DNA from: a virus
Strand: one strand, 5' to 3'
IMG/VR virus record: IMGVR_UViG_3300024520_000076
Coordinates: 1-59,730 of that record
Length of the DNA: 59,730 bases
Position numbers and translations under genes: made by a program. Below the pieces are notes generated by a model. The model did not search any database, had not been told where the DNA came from, and saw only the letters and a list, made by a program, of their open reading frames with translations. Position 1 is the first letter of the stretch; the number at the start of each line of letters is the position of its first letter. Of the stretch, positions 1 to 9,200 are shown in pieces.

Positions 1-398
1 ATTCACTTGGGAACGTATTCTCCATTGAGCTCCCATCGGGGCGCTCACTTAATTACGGAAAAATAAAATCCGCTATCCAGTATGGTAGAAGAAACTACCT
101 AGCGTTAATTGCTAAAGGAATGAAAAAAGTCCCCGTAAAACTTTACGGAGGATTACTTACTGAGAATGCCTCACAAGCTTTGGCTAGAGATATCTTTGCC
201 GATATCTTAATAAGGTTGGAAGCAAAAGGACTCCAAACAATTTTCCATGTCCATGATGAAGTGGTCATAGAAACTTCTGCTAGTGAAGCAGATGATGTAC
301 TAGAAGCAGTAGCAGAAGAAATGAGGATACCACCTAAATGGATTCCTGATATCCCTCTTGATGCCGAAGGAAAAGTAGTAGATCGATACGAGAAATAA
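1..398 (+). CDS. DNA polymerase, family A, C-terminal part (cut by window edge)
   Basis: The frame is open from base 3 and stops at 398, so this is the 3' end of a gene that begins outside. It encodes the C-terminal palm of a phage family A polymerase: an ELPSGRSLNYG segment (bases 27-59), YGGLLTENASQALARD (about 156-203), and motif C, HVHDEV, at 246-263, whose Asp-Glu pair binds the catalytic metals. The N-terminal exonuclease half of what is probably the same gene lies at 59133-59730; the two ends join in phase, but palm motif A and finger motif B are in neither piece. The primase-helicase gene follows after 23 bases, so the two are probably co-transcribed. The family assignment is firm; that both pieces are one gene is an inference. 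Confidence 0.92.
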   Translation, partial: SLGNVFSIELPSGRSLNYGKIKSAIQYGRRNYLALIAKGMKKVPVKLYGGLLTENASQALARDIFADILIRLEAKGLQTIFHVHDEVVIETSASEADDVLEAVAEEMRIPPKWIPDIPLDAEGKVVDRYEK

Positions 399-421
399 CA
401 AAGAAAACAAAATAAAATAAT

Positions 422-2587
422 ATGAGATACAGATATCTAAAAAACCTATCAGAACATAACACATTCACATGTGACGACTTGAGTGCGCTTACACAGAAAA
501 TACCTGACCTCCCTAATAAGGATGCCAGAAGAGCGTGGAGTTCTAACCCGAGCACAGACCATGTATTCTATTCAATGAATGAAGGGCTCCTCCCATCAGT
601 TAGGTTAAGTGTTAACGGGGAAAATAAAGTATGTGCTGTGTGGGGGATAGTAGCAGAATACGATAAGTACGATGTTCCTTGGGCTATAATAGATGACCTC
701 ATTAAAACACAAAGTAGTATACTGCCAACATGGAGATCGAGAACGGGTTCAGGAGGACTTAGATTAGTATGGGAGTTTGAATCAAAGCTCCTTATGGATC
801 ACGGTATGTTTCGTGCGTTTATGAACGCCATGTCTAAACTACTGAAGTTGGAAAGACTATTCCAAGATTTTGATTCCAGCTCTTTAAAGTTTAGCCAATA
901 CTTCGAACTAGGTGTGGACTGGACAAAAGTAGGGGAGCCTATACCTAATGATACATTCAAAGGAGTGTTCCTCAAAGTAGCTATAGATAACCCCCCACAA
1001 GCGCAAGGGAACATATCGGTTCCTATTTCCATAGTGGCGGAAGAAGTCCATACAAACCCTAAATACAAGGGGAGATGGGGAGAGGATTTTAGCGTCGGTA
1101 CTAGAGGCCCGTTGTTTTGGCTTGATGATGGTATTGAAAGAGACGGTTGTCAGGTAGTTGAAGATGGCATGGTATGCTATAGCGATAGAGCTGGTAAGGG
1201 ATTCTTAACTTGGAAAGAGATCTTTGGTGCTAAGTTTGTTGAGGCGTATGAATCGAAAAAGCTATTGGCTTTAACTGACCAGTACTGGTTTAACGGAACT
1301 AAATACTACAAAGATATTAAAGGAATCCCGTCTCAAGTCCCAGAGAAGCAGGTTCTATTGGAACTTAAAAGAGCTGGGTTCTCTTATAGAGCCAGAAGAG
1401 GACAACCATTATCGGAAATGGAAGCCGCTATTCTGACTATACAAAATGAAAGTAGAATAGATGAGGTAGCTCCTGTAATATTCAGTAAGGATAAAGTAGT
1501 ACTTTGTAACTCACATAGGATACTAAATAGTGCCAACTTACACCCAGTAGAACCAGCCGTTGATGGAGATCCAAAGCTATGGCCCTTTATACATGAGTGG
1601 TTAAGTCAACTATTCAATACTGAGGAAGCATTAAACTATTTCTATTCTTGGATGCAACGCTTCTACATCGCTGTTTATAACAAAGAAGAGGCGCAAGGAC
1701 AGGCTCTATTGCTGGTTGGCCCCACTAACAAAGGTAAATCGCTACTCTCTAATAGAGTTATCGCGGCTTTGGTAGGCGGGTTCGCAGACGCATCGGAGTA
1801 CTTGTCAGGGCAAACGAACTTTAATAAGGACTTAGCCAGAGTTGCCGCGTGGGTTATTGATGATACTACTTCTGCGGCCTCATTCCAAGAGCAAAGAAAA
1901 GCAACAGAGCTTATTAAGAAAAGTGCTGCTAACCCAAGGATAGAATATCATGCAAAGTATGCAGATGCTGTGACACTACCGTGGACAGGGAGGGTTATAC
2001 TATCATTAAACATGGACCCAAATAGCTTGTCTGTTATCCCAACGCTAGACTCTAGTAATAGAGACAAGCTAATGGCCCTTAAAGTAGCTAAAAAAGCGAC
2101 TAGTGAATTCCCACCGAACATAGAAGTAGAGGCAACAATTAAGGAGGAGCTTCCACACCTCGCCAGATGGCTGATGGATATTTTCGTAATGCCGAAAGAA
2201 ATGAAGGGCCAAGCCAGATTTGGAGTTAAATCTTTCATCGACAAGGAAATAGAAGCCGCCGCATATGATAATTCAAGTAGAGCCCTTGTAGCGGAACTAG
2301 TAGAATTCTTTGTAACTAAAGCCAGAGAGTACGGGAAAGAAGGAAAATGGACGGGGACACTTACCACTTTCCTTGCGGAACTACACGACTACAACGGAGG
2401 ACGCGCTATAGGTTTATCAGGTAATACTGAGTTTATGCGAAGGAGTATGCAGATCATGGAGGAGTCTTCTAAAGCAAGTAAGAATGTTAGACCAGTATGG
2501 TCGAAATCTACGGGCGGAGGGAAGATCTTGTATATTGATTTAAACCCAAAATGGGATATAAGTAATGAAGCAGACGACAATGACTAG
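422..2587 (+). CDS. Primase-helicase: AEP-like primase plus SF3 helicase
   Basis: This 721-aa replication protein probably primes DNA synthesis and unwinds the fork for the adjacent polymerase. The C-terminal third is a superfamily 3 (D5-like) helicase: Walker A GPTNKGKSLL near residue 433, Walker B AAWVIDDT near 475, and motif C LSLNMDP near 528. The N-terminal half resembles an archaeo-eukaryotic-type primase (PrimPol): a strand ending in an acidic EYDKYD near residue 80 and a TWRSRTGSGGLRL segment near 105. I see no zinc finger. Phages often fuse these domains. The start follows an A-rich leader without Shine-Dalgarno, 23 bases after the polymerase stop. The helicase call is strong, the primase call moderate. 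Confidence 0.85.
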   Translation: MRYRYLKNLSEHNTFTCDDLSALTQKIPDLPNKDARRAWSSNPSTDHVFYSMNEGLLPSVRLSVNGENKVCAVWGIVAEYDKYDVPWAIIDDLIKTQSSILPTWRSRTGSGGLRLVWEFESKLLMDHGMFRAFMNAMSKLLKLERLFQDFDSSSLKFSQYFELGVDWTKVGEPIPNDTFKGVFLKVAIDNPPQAQGNISVPISIVAEEVHTNPKYKGRWGEDFSVGTRGPLFWLDDGIERDGCQVVEDGMVCYSDRAGKGFLTWKEIFGAKFVEAYESKKLLALTDQYWFNGTKYYKDIKGIPSQVPEKQVLLELKRAGFSYRARRGQPLSEMEAAILTIQNESRIDEVAPVIFSKDKVVLCNSHRILNSANLHPVEPAVDGDPKLWPFIHEWLSQLFNTEEALNYFYSWMQRFYIAVYNKEEAQGQALLLVGPTNKGKSLLSNRVIAALVGGFADASEYLSGQTNFNKDLARVAAWVIDDTTSAASFQEQRKATELIKKSAANPRIEYHAKYADAVTLPWTGRVILSLNMDPNSLSVIPTLDSSNRDKLMALKVAKKATSEFPPNIEVEATIKEELPHLARWLMDIFVMPKEMKGQARFGVKSFIDKEIEAAAYDNSSRALVAELVEFFVTKAREYGKEGKWTGTLTTFLAELHDYNGGRAIGLSGNTEFMRRSMQIMEESSKASKNVRPVWSKSTGGGKILYIDLNPKWDISNEADDND

Positions 2588-2846
2588 AGAAGAGATAGAT
2601 GAATTTTGTGATATAGCTTCACCTAACGATTCTATCATAGTCCCTGACGGTTTAGACGGGGCGTTTATAGGGATAGCGACGGAAGCAGAACCACCTCAAG
2701 CTGTGTACTCAATAGAGAGGTGCGTTCAAATCTTAGCTAAGGATATGAGTCGGGAGGAAGCAGAAGAATATTTCTGGTTTAACGTAGCGGGATCACAGGG
2801 GGAAGGATTCCCCCTGTACATCTCGACACCAGAAGAAATTTATTGA
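2580..2846 (+). CDS. Small conserved phage protein, paralogue of the gene at 54114
   Basis: An acidic 88-aa protein of unknown function. It has the layout of a small phage family: IIVPDGLDGAFIGIA, then PPQAVYS, then an amphipathic helix REEAEEYFWFNVAG, then a Gly-rich GEGFPL end. The same order of elements occurs at 54114-54368. I chose ATG 2580, which overlaps the primase-helicase stop by 8 bases; the paralogue overlaps its upstream gene by the same 8 bases. An in-frame ATG at 2565 is possible. It is the last gene of the + strand replication block and overlaps the convergent nuclease gene by 7 bases at its end. Confidence 0.75.
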   Translation: MTREEIDEFCDIASPNDSIIVPDGLDGAFIGIATEAEPPQAVYSIERCVQILAKDMSREEAEEYFWFNVAGSQGEGFPLYISTPEEIY

Positions 2847-3370
2847 TAATCAATAGGATTATTTAAATCTTCAATAGGTAGGTGGAAACCTGAGCTTTTA
2901 AATACGAAGCCGTCATCATCTGATTCTCCTCTTTGTTTGAACACTGACTTCTGCATGAACTTAGTGGAAGGCATCCAACCTAAAACCCAAACAAACATGA
3001 AGTCTTTCCTAACCCGAGTAAAAAAATAAACATCGTTGTCGGGCACAAATTCTCTTTTCCCATTTATAGAAGCTATATAGTTCTTCTTCGGGATAGACGC
3101 ACATGATTTGGACTTAACTTCTACCCGCCGTTTTTTATGTTCTATGTCGTGAGTGTAAACATTATCTCCTACGTACTTGCTCCTCTTGATGAATTTATGA
3201 ACAGCAATTTCTCCTAAACAACCAGCCATTCTCCCCATGCCTCTGGTAAATGAATTAGGTAGAACACCCATAGCACAAGACCGTTTATGAGCTACAACTA
3301 AATCGTCGCTTATAGGTTTGTAGACTGCGAAGTCATCCGTAAACGTGAACTTATTTTTTGGGTAAGCCAA
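2840..3370 (-). CDS. Putative PD-(D/E)xK nuclease
   Basis: A 176-aa protein with the layout of a small phage restriction-fold nuclease. An N-terminal helix GCLGEIAVHKFI supplies Glu54, an acidic Asp75 follows in YTHDIEH, and the E-x-K motif is in RRVEVKSKS (Glu84, Lys86). A basic, aromatic C-terminal half could contact DNA. The start appears to be TTG at 3370, three bases after the stop of the upstream gene. It is the last gene of the - strand lysis block and meets the replication block tail to tail. The fold is inferred from motif order; substrate and role are unknown. Confidence 0.6.
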   Translation of the reverse strand: MAYPKNKFTFTDDFAVYKPISDDLVVAHKRSCAMGVLPNSFTRGMGRMAGCLGEIAVHKFIKRSKYVGDNVYTHDIEHKKRRVEVKSKSCASIPKKNYIASINGKREFVPDNDVYFFTRVRKDFMFVWVLGWMPSTKFMQKSVFKQRGESDDDGFVFKSSGFHLPIEDLNNPIDYQ

Positions 3371-3372
3371 AC

Positions 3373-3681
3373 TTATATATCTTTAAATTTAATACGCTTC
3401 AAGAACTGAGCCCAAGCAGGAAAGAAGATTTCTTCCATGCAACGGACAACCGCTTCTTGCTCGTATGATTCAAGGAAACCAACACCACTTAGGAGTAGAC
3501 TAGCCTCCATCATCTCATGACGGACGGTAGCTAATAGCTCCCTGTCACGGATACCTGCATTAATTTGTATGGTTTTCTTATCGTGGAAATAAAGGCCATA
3601 GGGTGGGTCTTCCCCGCTCAACGGGACCACCTCAAGCTTTACTCTGTGCCCTGCAATGGAAACTGTCTTGGGGAGTTCCAC
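3373..3681 (-). CDS. Putative zincin-type metallopeptidase-like protein
   Basis: A 102-aa protein of a type often found in phage lysis or tail blocks. The central helix RHEMMEASLLL has the HE of a zincin (His55, Glu56 counting from the GTG at 3681), but the usual second His is Glu, giving HExxE. The downstream helix with ESYEQEAVVRCMEEIF could give a third ligand. I chose GTG 3681 because AGGTGG lies just upstream and this start avoids overlap with the endolysin; a TTG at 3699 is an alternative. It may be a peptidase or a degenerate relative. Confidence 0.5.
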   Translation of the reverse strand: MELPKTVSIAGHRVKLEVVPLSGEDPPYGLYFHDKKTIQINAGIRDRELLATVRHEMMEASLLLSGVGFLESYEQEAVVRCMEEIFFPAWAQFLKRIKFKDI

Positions 3682-3682
3682 T

Positions 3683-4237
3683 CTACCACCTTTCTGCAAG
3701 CTCTTTGTAAAGGGTTATCCCTCCTGCGATAGCATCAGCTACTCCCTCTTTATGCTTTAAGGCAAGCTCCCAGTCCTCTTCGTTGCTCCCGAAGAATGGT
3801 TCTGCAATACAGGCTGGCATACAAGTAGCTCTGAGGAACATAGCTCCTCTACTTCCCTTCTGTCGGGCTTTAATGCCCCTACTAGCTAATAAAGGAAAAG
3901 AATCTTCAAATGAGTCGCGTAAGGAACGGGCTAGTAACCTGCCTTTTTCTGAGGTATTCCAGTACAGCCACTCGTGTCCTGTGGCTTTAGGCGTGGCGGA
4001 ATTAAAGTGAAGCTCGACTGCTACATCTACGCGATCATCGTGGAGCTTCTTAGCTAACCAGCGCATAGCACTAACATACCCATTGCCTTGGTATGTAGAG
4101 TATACCTTATATGGCTGGCGGAGTTTATCCCCAATCATCTCAGCGAGTTCGGAATTATAATCCCACTCGCTGACTCCTGTTACAGAGGAGGCTCCTGAAT
4201 CATTTGGTCGGCTGTGACCTACGCAGAGTGCTATCAT
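3683..4237 (-). CDS. Endolysin: N-acetylmuramoyl-L-alanine amidase (Amidase_3)
   Basis: A 184-aa single-domain amidase that should cut the bond between N-acetylmuramic acid and L-alanine in peptidoglycan, releasing progeny phage. The Amidase_3 zinc ligands are all visible: His8 in CVGHS, Glu24 in VSEWDYN and His77 in VELHFNS. The catalytic Glu146 is in IAEPFFGSN. There is no signal peptide and no cell-wall binding domain, so it is expected to need a holin for export. It follows the holin and spanin-like genes in one - strand lysis cassette. Confidence 0.9.
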   Translation of the reverse strand: MIALCVGHSRPNDSGASSVTGVSEWDYNSELAEMIGDKLRQPYKVYSTYQGNGYVSAMRWLAKKLHDDRVDVAVELHFNSATPKATGHEWLYWNTSEKGRLLARSLRDSFEDSFPLLASRGIKARQKGSRGAMFLRATCMPACIAEPFFGSNEEDWELALKHKEGVADAIAGGITLYKELAERW

Positions 4238-4239
4238 TT

Positions 4240-4719
4240 TTAATGGTCTTCTAATAGAGGTGTTTTTTCTGACTTATACCTTTTAGTTTCGGGGTCTTGG
4301 TATATACGATACCCAGCATCAGCTTCTCCCTTCACCAGTTTATCCCACGTATCATGTTTCCTACCTTTAAGGAGAAGCCCTGTATTTGGATCTCTACTAG
4401 GCCAGTGTATTCCCCAATCTTGCTCATCCTCATGCCACTGCCAAGCCTGAAAAGCCCCTTTGTTTCTTTGCGGGGCTACTCCAGTTACATAGCGTTCCCC
4501 ATAACTAGGTATGGGTGGTTTAGGCATTGTTAAGGGGGAGGCGGCTATTAGCTTATCAGCCGTTTCATAGTCATACCCATCACCGTCTGGCTTAAATTTA
4601 GGATAACTCCCCCGCTCTATGCGACGAAGCCGTTGCTCCTCTCCTACATATTCGGGTCTTACGGCTCCTAAGATCCCGTCCTCAACTGAGCTTAAAAATG
4701 TATCTTTTTCGTCTGCCAC
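4240..4719 (-). CDS. Hypothetical protein in lysis cassette
   Basis: A 159-aa hydrophilic protein that I do not recognise. It starts with GTG at 4719, whose last base is shared with the TAG stop of the upstream lipoprotein, so translation is probably coupled. It has a Pro-rich MPKPPIPSYGERY segment in the middle and a Trp-rich WQWHEDEQDWGIHW stretch, then RDPNTGLLLKGRKHDTW. There is no signal peptide or membrane segment. Lying between the spanin-like pair and the endolysin, it could be a virion protein or a lysis accessory. Confidence 0.65.
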   Translation of the reverse strand: MADEKDTFLSSVEDGILGAVRPEYVGEEQRLRRIERGSYPKFKPDGDGYDYETADKLIAASPLTMPKPPIPSYGERYVTGVAPQRNKGAFQAWQWHEDEQDWGIHWPSRDPNTGLLLKGRKHDTWDKLVKGEADAGYRIYQDPETKRYKSEKTPLLEDH

Positions 4720-4964
4720 TATTTATTGTTGTTACCAATAATTATAGCACGTCTGTAAGAAAAATCACTGTGGAACTTCTGCCCACGCCCCATAAGATTG
4801 CCTTCTGTAAAGGGATAATCGTACCCTTTTATGAGGGTAATCGTGGGTGGGTCATATATGGCGCTTTCGTTCAAGGCCGAGTCGCCCACTAAGTCGTTCA
4901 AGGCGCAGCTTGGCAGCAGGGCTACCATCAGCAGCAAGCCTATCCATTTCATCTTCAAGGTCAT
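4719..4964 (-). CDS. Small lipoprotein, o-spanin candidate
   Basis: An 81-aa protein with a short charged N-terminus, a hydrophobic stretch WIGLLLMVALLPSC and a lipobox-like LPSC whose Cys would be lipidated. An AGGAG lies about 8 bases before the ATG at 4964, one of the few clear Shine-Dalgarno sites in the window. The gene starts inside the upstream 64-aa gene in another frame, overlapping by more than 100 bases, which is the classic Rz/Rz1 layout. The likely role is the outer-membrane half of a spanin, linking the two membranes during lysis. The lipoprotein signal is visible; the spanin role comes from context. Confidence 0.65.
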   Translation of the reverse strand: MTLKMKWIGLLLMVALLPSCALNDLVGDSALNESAIYDPPTITLIKGYDYPFTEGNLMGRGQKFHSDFSYRRAIIIGNNNK

Positions 4965-5046
4965 ATATGTATCTCCTTTGTTTAAGCTTCGTGTAGTTAA
5001 CGAAGGCTTCGAGGGATAATACTATTATCCTAAAGAAGTACCTCAC
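4852..5046 (-). CDS. Small membrane-anchored coiled-coil protein, i-spanin candidate
   Basis: A 64-aa protein with an N-terminal hydrophobic segment (YFFRIIVLSLEAF) followed by a charged helical part, IYDLEDEMDRLAADG and AKLRLERLSGRLG, likely to coil. It starts inside the stop of the upstream holin-like gene (ATGA overlap at 5043-5046) and contains the start of the lipoprotein gene in another frame. It is short for an inner-membrane spanin and the membrane segment is weak, so it could also be an unrelated small lysis-cassette protein. Confidence 0.6.
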   Translation of the reverse strand: MRYFFRIIVLSLEAFVNYTKLKQRRYIYDLEDEMDRLAADGSPAAKLRLERLSGRLGLERKRHI

Positions 5047-5207
5047 TTCTTCTTAGAGCGTACAGACCAGATGAGTCCAATAAGGGTAACTATGGCAGAT
5101 ATGCCTGTAGTAACTTCCTCGCCAGAGGCCAATCCGTTCTGAGTCATAAACCCACCACCGAAGGTGAGGAAGTGACGAACGATTCCTAAAATAGCTTGTT
5201 TGTTCAT
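5043..5207 (-). CDS. Holin-like protein, Pam3-gp28-like
   Basis: A 54-aa protein. It has an amphipathic start (MNKQAILGIVRHFLTFGGG), a GLASGEEVTTGISA hinge, one membrane helix (IVTLIGLIWSV) and a basic tail RSKKK. This pattern fits the very small Pam3-gp28-type putative holins. It overlaps both neighbours by four bases (ATGA at each end), so the cassette is translationally coupled. It would time lysis by permeabilising the inner membrane for the amidase at 3683-4237. Confidence 0.7.
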   Translation of the reverse strand: MNKQAILGIVRHFLTFGGGFMTQNGLASGEEVTTGISAIVTLIGLIWSVRSKKK

Positions 5208-5383
5208 TTCTTTTTATTCTTACGGGTTAAGTTCCAAAGAGTTATAATAGCTACGGTAATACCTAAAAGCCCTCCAAGCAACTGAATCACCCACTGAATA
5301 TACTCTTGGTACGGGGCGATAACAGCGATGAACGAGCCCGTCATTCCTGTGGCTCCTTTTACAATCAGTTCATTATTGCTCAT
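5204..5383 (-). CDS. Holin-like small membrane protein
   Basis: A 59-aa protein that starts at ATG 5383 (MSNNEL). A hydrophobic segment runs from about MTGSFIAVIAP through WVIQLLGGLLGITVAIITLW and ends in a strongly basic tail, LTRKNKKK. Size, membrane segment and charged tail fit a holin or antiholin. It is the first gene of the lysis cassette, and its stop overlaps the next start by four bases. A second holin-like gene follows at once, so one of the two may regulate the other. Confidence 0.65.
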   Translation of the reverse strand: MSNNELIVKGATGMTGSFIAVIAPYQEYIQWVIQLLGGLLGITVAIITLWNLTRKNKKK

Positions 5384-5434
5384 AAAGGAGCAATATAGCA
5401 CAGGTCCAGTATATGATCTACTCTGGATCAGCTA

Positions 5435-5896
5435 CTATAAAAATACCCTGTTGGGTGCGTTATCGGGTCGGGGGACAGGCACATCTTCCCAAGCCTCATC
5501 GTTAGTTGTGTCGGGGTCATCACCAAGGAACTGCCCATCCTCATCCCTGCGTCTTACACGCTCAGTCTGGTCTGATGCCCACTCTATAAAATCTTCTGCG
5601 GGTTCTGGATCCATGTCTCCTTTGACATCCCTGAAAAGAACCCAATGCTTACCATCTGATACAGTTATGGGGGACTGCCATTCCATTCCTGTCTCATCTA
5701 TAATTGTTTCAGTCTCACCTGTAGGCATGATGTGTTCCCCGATCACTGTGAATACGTGAGTGTCACTCTGGGTCATCGGGATGGTTACTTCGATCCCATT
5801 TCCATCATCTTGGGTCGTGGTGAATCCCATCTGCTCTGCAAATGTCAGGGCTTGCTCTTTTGTCTCAAACTTTAAAAGGTAATCAATCATTTCCAT
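5435..5896 (-). CDS. Hypothetical acidic protein downstream of tail fibre
   Basis: A 153-aa acidic protein of unknown function. The N-terminus (MIDYLLKFETKEQALTFAEQ) resembles that of the neighbouring gene at 5883, a strand followed by a helix with E-Q-A, so the two may be distant paralogues. It also contains GMEWQSPITVSDGKHWVLF and an acidic, disordered C-terminal third. Start 5896 or 5890 is possible; both overlap the upstream stop. Its position after the receptor-binding fibre suggests a virion or fibre-assembly role, which I cannot show. Confidence 0.6.
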   Translation of the reverse strand: MEMIDYLLKFETKEQALTFAEQMGFTTTQDDGNGIEVTIPMTQSDTHVFTVIGEHIMPTGETETIIDETGMEWQSPITVSDGKHWVLFRDVKGDMDPEPAEDFIEWASDQTERVRRRDEDGQFLGDDPDTTNDEAWEDVPVPRPDNAPNRVFL

Positions 5897-6224
5897 CAGG
5901 GTTTTCAGAGGTTGTTACCCAATCTTCGGGTAATGAATCAACCAACTCATCCTCGTCAGTTAAGAGGTTCTGGTCAGGGATAGTAATAGTTTCCTCTTCC
6001 GTCTCAGGATCTACAGAGATGTTCTTAGCAATCTCGATGTAGGCTCTTGGAACCACTACGGGTGCTTCAGGATCTTCAGGAGGTTCTTCAGTTGCCTCCT
6101 TGCTCCAACCCCACCAGTATCGGGAACCCTTGCCTGTCTTATGGTAGCTAAGTCCTTTAGCAATTCCTGCCTGTTCGCTGCGATCTTCTGCTTCCTGTTC
6201 TGTGTCGAATATTATATATGACAT
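5883..6224 (-). CDS. Hypothetical protein downstream of tail fibre
   Basis: A 113-aa protein with an N-terminal strand-helix (MSYIIFDTEQEAEDRSEQAG), then SYHKTGKGSRYWWGW and a long acidic, Pro-rich tail. The first 50 residues look like a small phage family found next to tail fibre genes, but I cannot name a function. It lies 11 bases after the fibre stop and overlaps the next gene. Confidence 0.6.
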   Translation of the reverse strand: MSYIIFDTEQEAEDRSEQAGIAKGLSYHKTGKGSRYWWGWSKEATEEPPEDPEAPVVVPRAYIEIAKNISVDPETEEETITIPDQNLLTDEDELVDSLPEDWVTTSENPDGND

Positions 6225-6235
6225 AAATTTTTTTT

Positions 6236-9200
6236 CTAATAAATTGAGTAGTATGAATTGATTGCGCTGTCTATTGCAGTCCTGTTAGAACTTTGGTCTG
6301 AGTCGTACCAGATCATCTCGCTCATCTTGCCTTCGTAGCTCCAAGGGATGTGTCCACCTACAACTGGCCCTTCCCCGTACCAACCAACTTCAATCGTTGA
6401 CCAATCCTCTGTATCTGCATCTTGGTGATGAACTAGTTTTCGTCCGTTAAGACCTGTATGAACTGCATCTCTTGTGATGTCATAACCGCCAACTAGTGTT
6501 CCGTTAGCATATAACCTTACAGGCTCTCCTCCATAATCGAGGTGAGCGTTAATATTGGAATCACCATCTTCGGTAATCCAACCATGTTTACCCCCATTAT
6601 TGTAGGCGGATGGATAGATGTATTGAGTGCTTGAAGTATCCGCAACAAACCAAGCATCGAGTCTAGCTGCATTTATTCCATTCATTTCAAGGTTGGAATA
6701 GCTAGGACTTGTTTGTGTAAATTCAAAAGCAGGTTTACCACCACTCGTAATTACGTCCCCACCAGAAACTAACTGGGGCTGGTATGACGCAGTATCTTGC
6801 GTTGCATGACAGTTATTGCCCGTTTGGTCGTAGAGAGTTGTGAGGTAGCCATCGGTTCCGTACTCTTTGATGGATACGTTGTCTATAGACCCTACAAAGC
6901 TATTACTTTTAACATAAAAATATCCATTGGGTGATGATGCTGATGGTACAGTAAAAGAATGTGTGCTAGTTCCTAATGCTAATCCTGATGTAATTGTTTG
7001 AAAACTACCATCATAAAATTGTAAATCAACAGTACCACTTGTTATGCTGATTACCTCAATATCAACTTTGTAAGTTTTACCAGCAGTAATACCAGCGTGT
7101 TGGTATACTCTACCAACTCCACTACCATCAGAATTTGCAGTACCGCCACTTATAGTCCAGTCTGCATTTTTAGTCCAAAGAGTGTCCGTATCAAACCCAC
7201 CATTACCCACAAAATTCACACCAAAGTGATTCAACATATTCTGCTCGATGGGGAAACGCTTGGGCGAGGAATCCATGTTCGGGAAGAATACCAACTCTGA
7301 TACTTTTCCTACGAGTACTAGTCCTTGCCAATTGCCACCTATAGATATCTCACCCCATGTTGCCGTTGTTGCGTTGTCAGTTGTAACCAAACTATGGCCT
7401 GTTGAATCCTCATACAGAGCATCTCTGCTAGTCCCACTTACAGCCGTTCCATTTACATAAATGTTAGGCGTTCCGTAAGATGCATGAATAGCTGGGTTGA
7501 CTGTATCACCATCCTCTACGTTATAAGCGGCACGAGAGCCTGTGGAATCAGACAAAAGTACATAATGATCGTCAGTGATGTCCGTCACAAAATATCCATC
7601 AAGTCGCTGTTGCCCCCCTAGAGATTTGTTATCCAAGTGATCCGATGCGTCAAAGTAAAGACTAGCCTTACCACCGCTATCAGTAACGAGTTCACTCCCC
7701 ATCACGATACGAGGCTGGTCTGCCGCAACGCTTTGCACAAAGTCTTCCCCACCATTCTGATCGTACCAGTTAACCACCATACAGTCAGCGGTTTTTGCCG
7801 TGCCTGATGTGGGTTCGTAATATAACTGTGAAAGGTCAGAAACAGCTTTTGAATTGAGTTGGCAACCCCAAACATACATACCCGAACTGCCTGACGCTGT
7901 GGATGTTTCAGTGCCATTGGCATCTGCGGTCTGAATATATAGATAGTCTCCTGCTCCAGTACCACTTGCGGTTATTGTGAAACTACACCGCCACCAGTTA
8001 TTCCCTGCCCATGATATCGAAGTTTGCGTTATGCCACCACCAGCTACAGAACTTACTACGCCATTTTCTAAATCAAACCAAGCTGAACTCCCGACATTAT
8101 TTAATAACCCTTGAAACTTCGCATGAGAATAACCATCTTTTTTAAGGTATGCCGAAAGTGTATATTCTTTTCCTGCCTCTAGAGTTGTGCCTAAATTCTT
8201 AACCAAACCTCGCCCTGACCCTGTCGATGCTGGGTAAACCAGATCGGCTGTTGCACTCACTCCGTCAGGAGCAAAGGTGACATCCGCTGTACGATATGCG
8301 CTCTGTAATCCCCAATAGTTTGTAATGTCTTCTGAGTGAGTTACAAGGTTCTCATTTCCAGCGAACCCACCAAGAGTAGTCGCAGTCGTGCTTGAATCAT
8401 CATCCGCAATCGCTGGAGTCTGGGAATAACTGGAAAGTTCTGGGTCGTATTCGAGGACTTCAATGTCCGAAAGTTTTAAAGTAGTTGCTCCGTTAGATTG
8501 GAAATATAAATCATCGGAATCTGCTACACCCTCAACTATATAAGTTCCATTTGCGCTTTTAAAATTACCAAGGAAGGGATGTCTAACTTTAACTCCTCCG
8601 CTTACATAATCGCTTATTGTAAAAGTAACTTTGTATTTTTTACCTAAAGTTAATCTGTTGCTTTGTTGAACGCCTTGAGTTGAATCTGTTGCGTAATTAG
8701 CAAAATTATTAGCTATAGAAACAAGGATGGCATTTGTACTCGCCCAATTACTATATCCATTAGAAAATGTACCATCTAATGTTACATCAGTTCCCGTAGA
8801 CTCATAGAGCGTATCCTCAACTTGCGCTCCGTAAACATAGACTCCTCCGACTAGTGTCCCGTTGTAAGCACCTGTTGCTCTCGCAGAAAATTGAATGTAG
8901 TTTCCTGTAGCGACCCTTACTGAGCATCTATACCAACCATTTCCCTCGTCAGAAACTTGAGGGTTTGATGCCCCCACTGTTTGTGCCACCGTCCCATCTG
9001 TCAGATCAAAAGTTGCGCTAAGAGCCGTAGGGTTACCCCCCGACAATGTTAAAAAGTCGGTGGTGTTCTTTTTTGCGTAGATCGAAATAGTAATGTTAGA
9101 AAGTGTTCCTCCCAAACTATCGTAAATCGCACTAGTGCCATTAATTTCCGAAGCATTCATTGCACCTGTAGGAGATACAGCCGCATTAGATGTCATGTGA

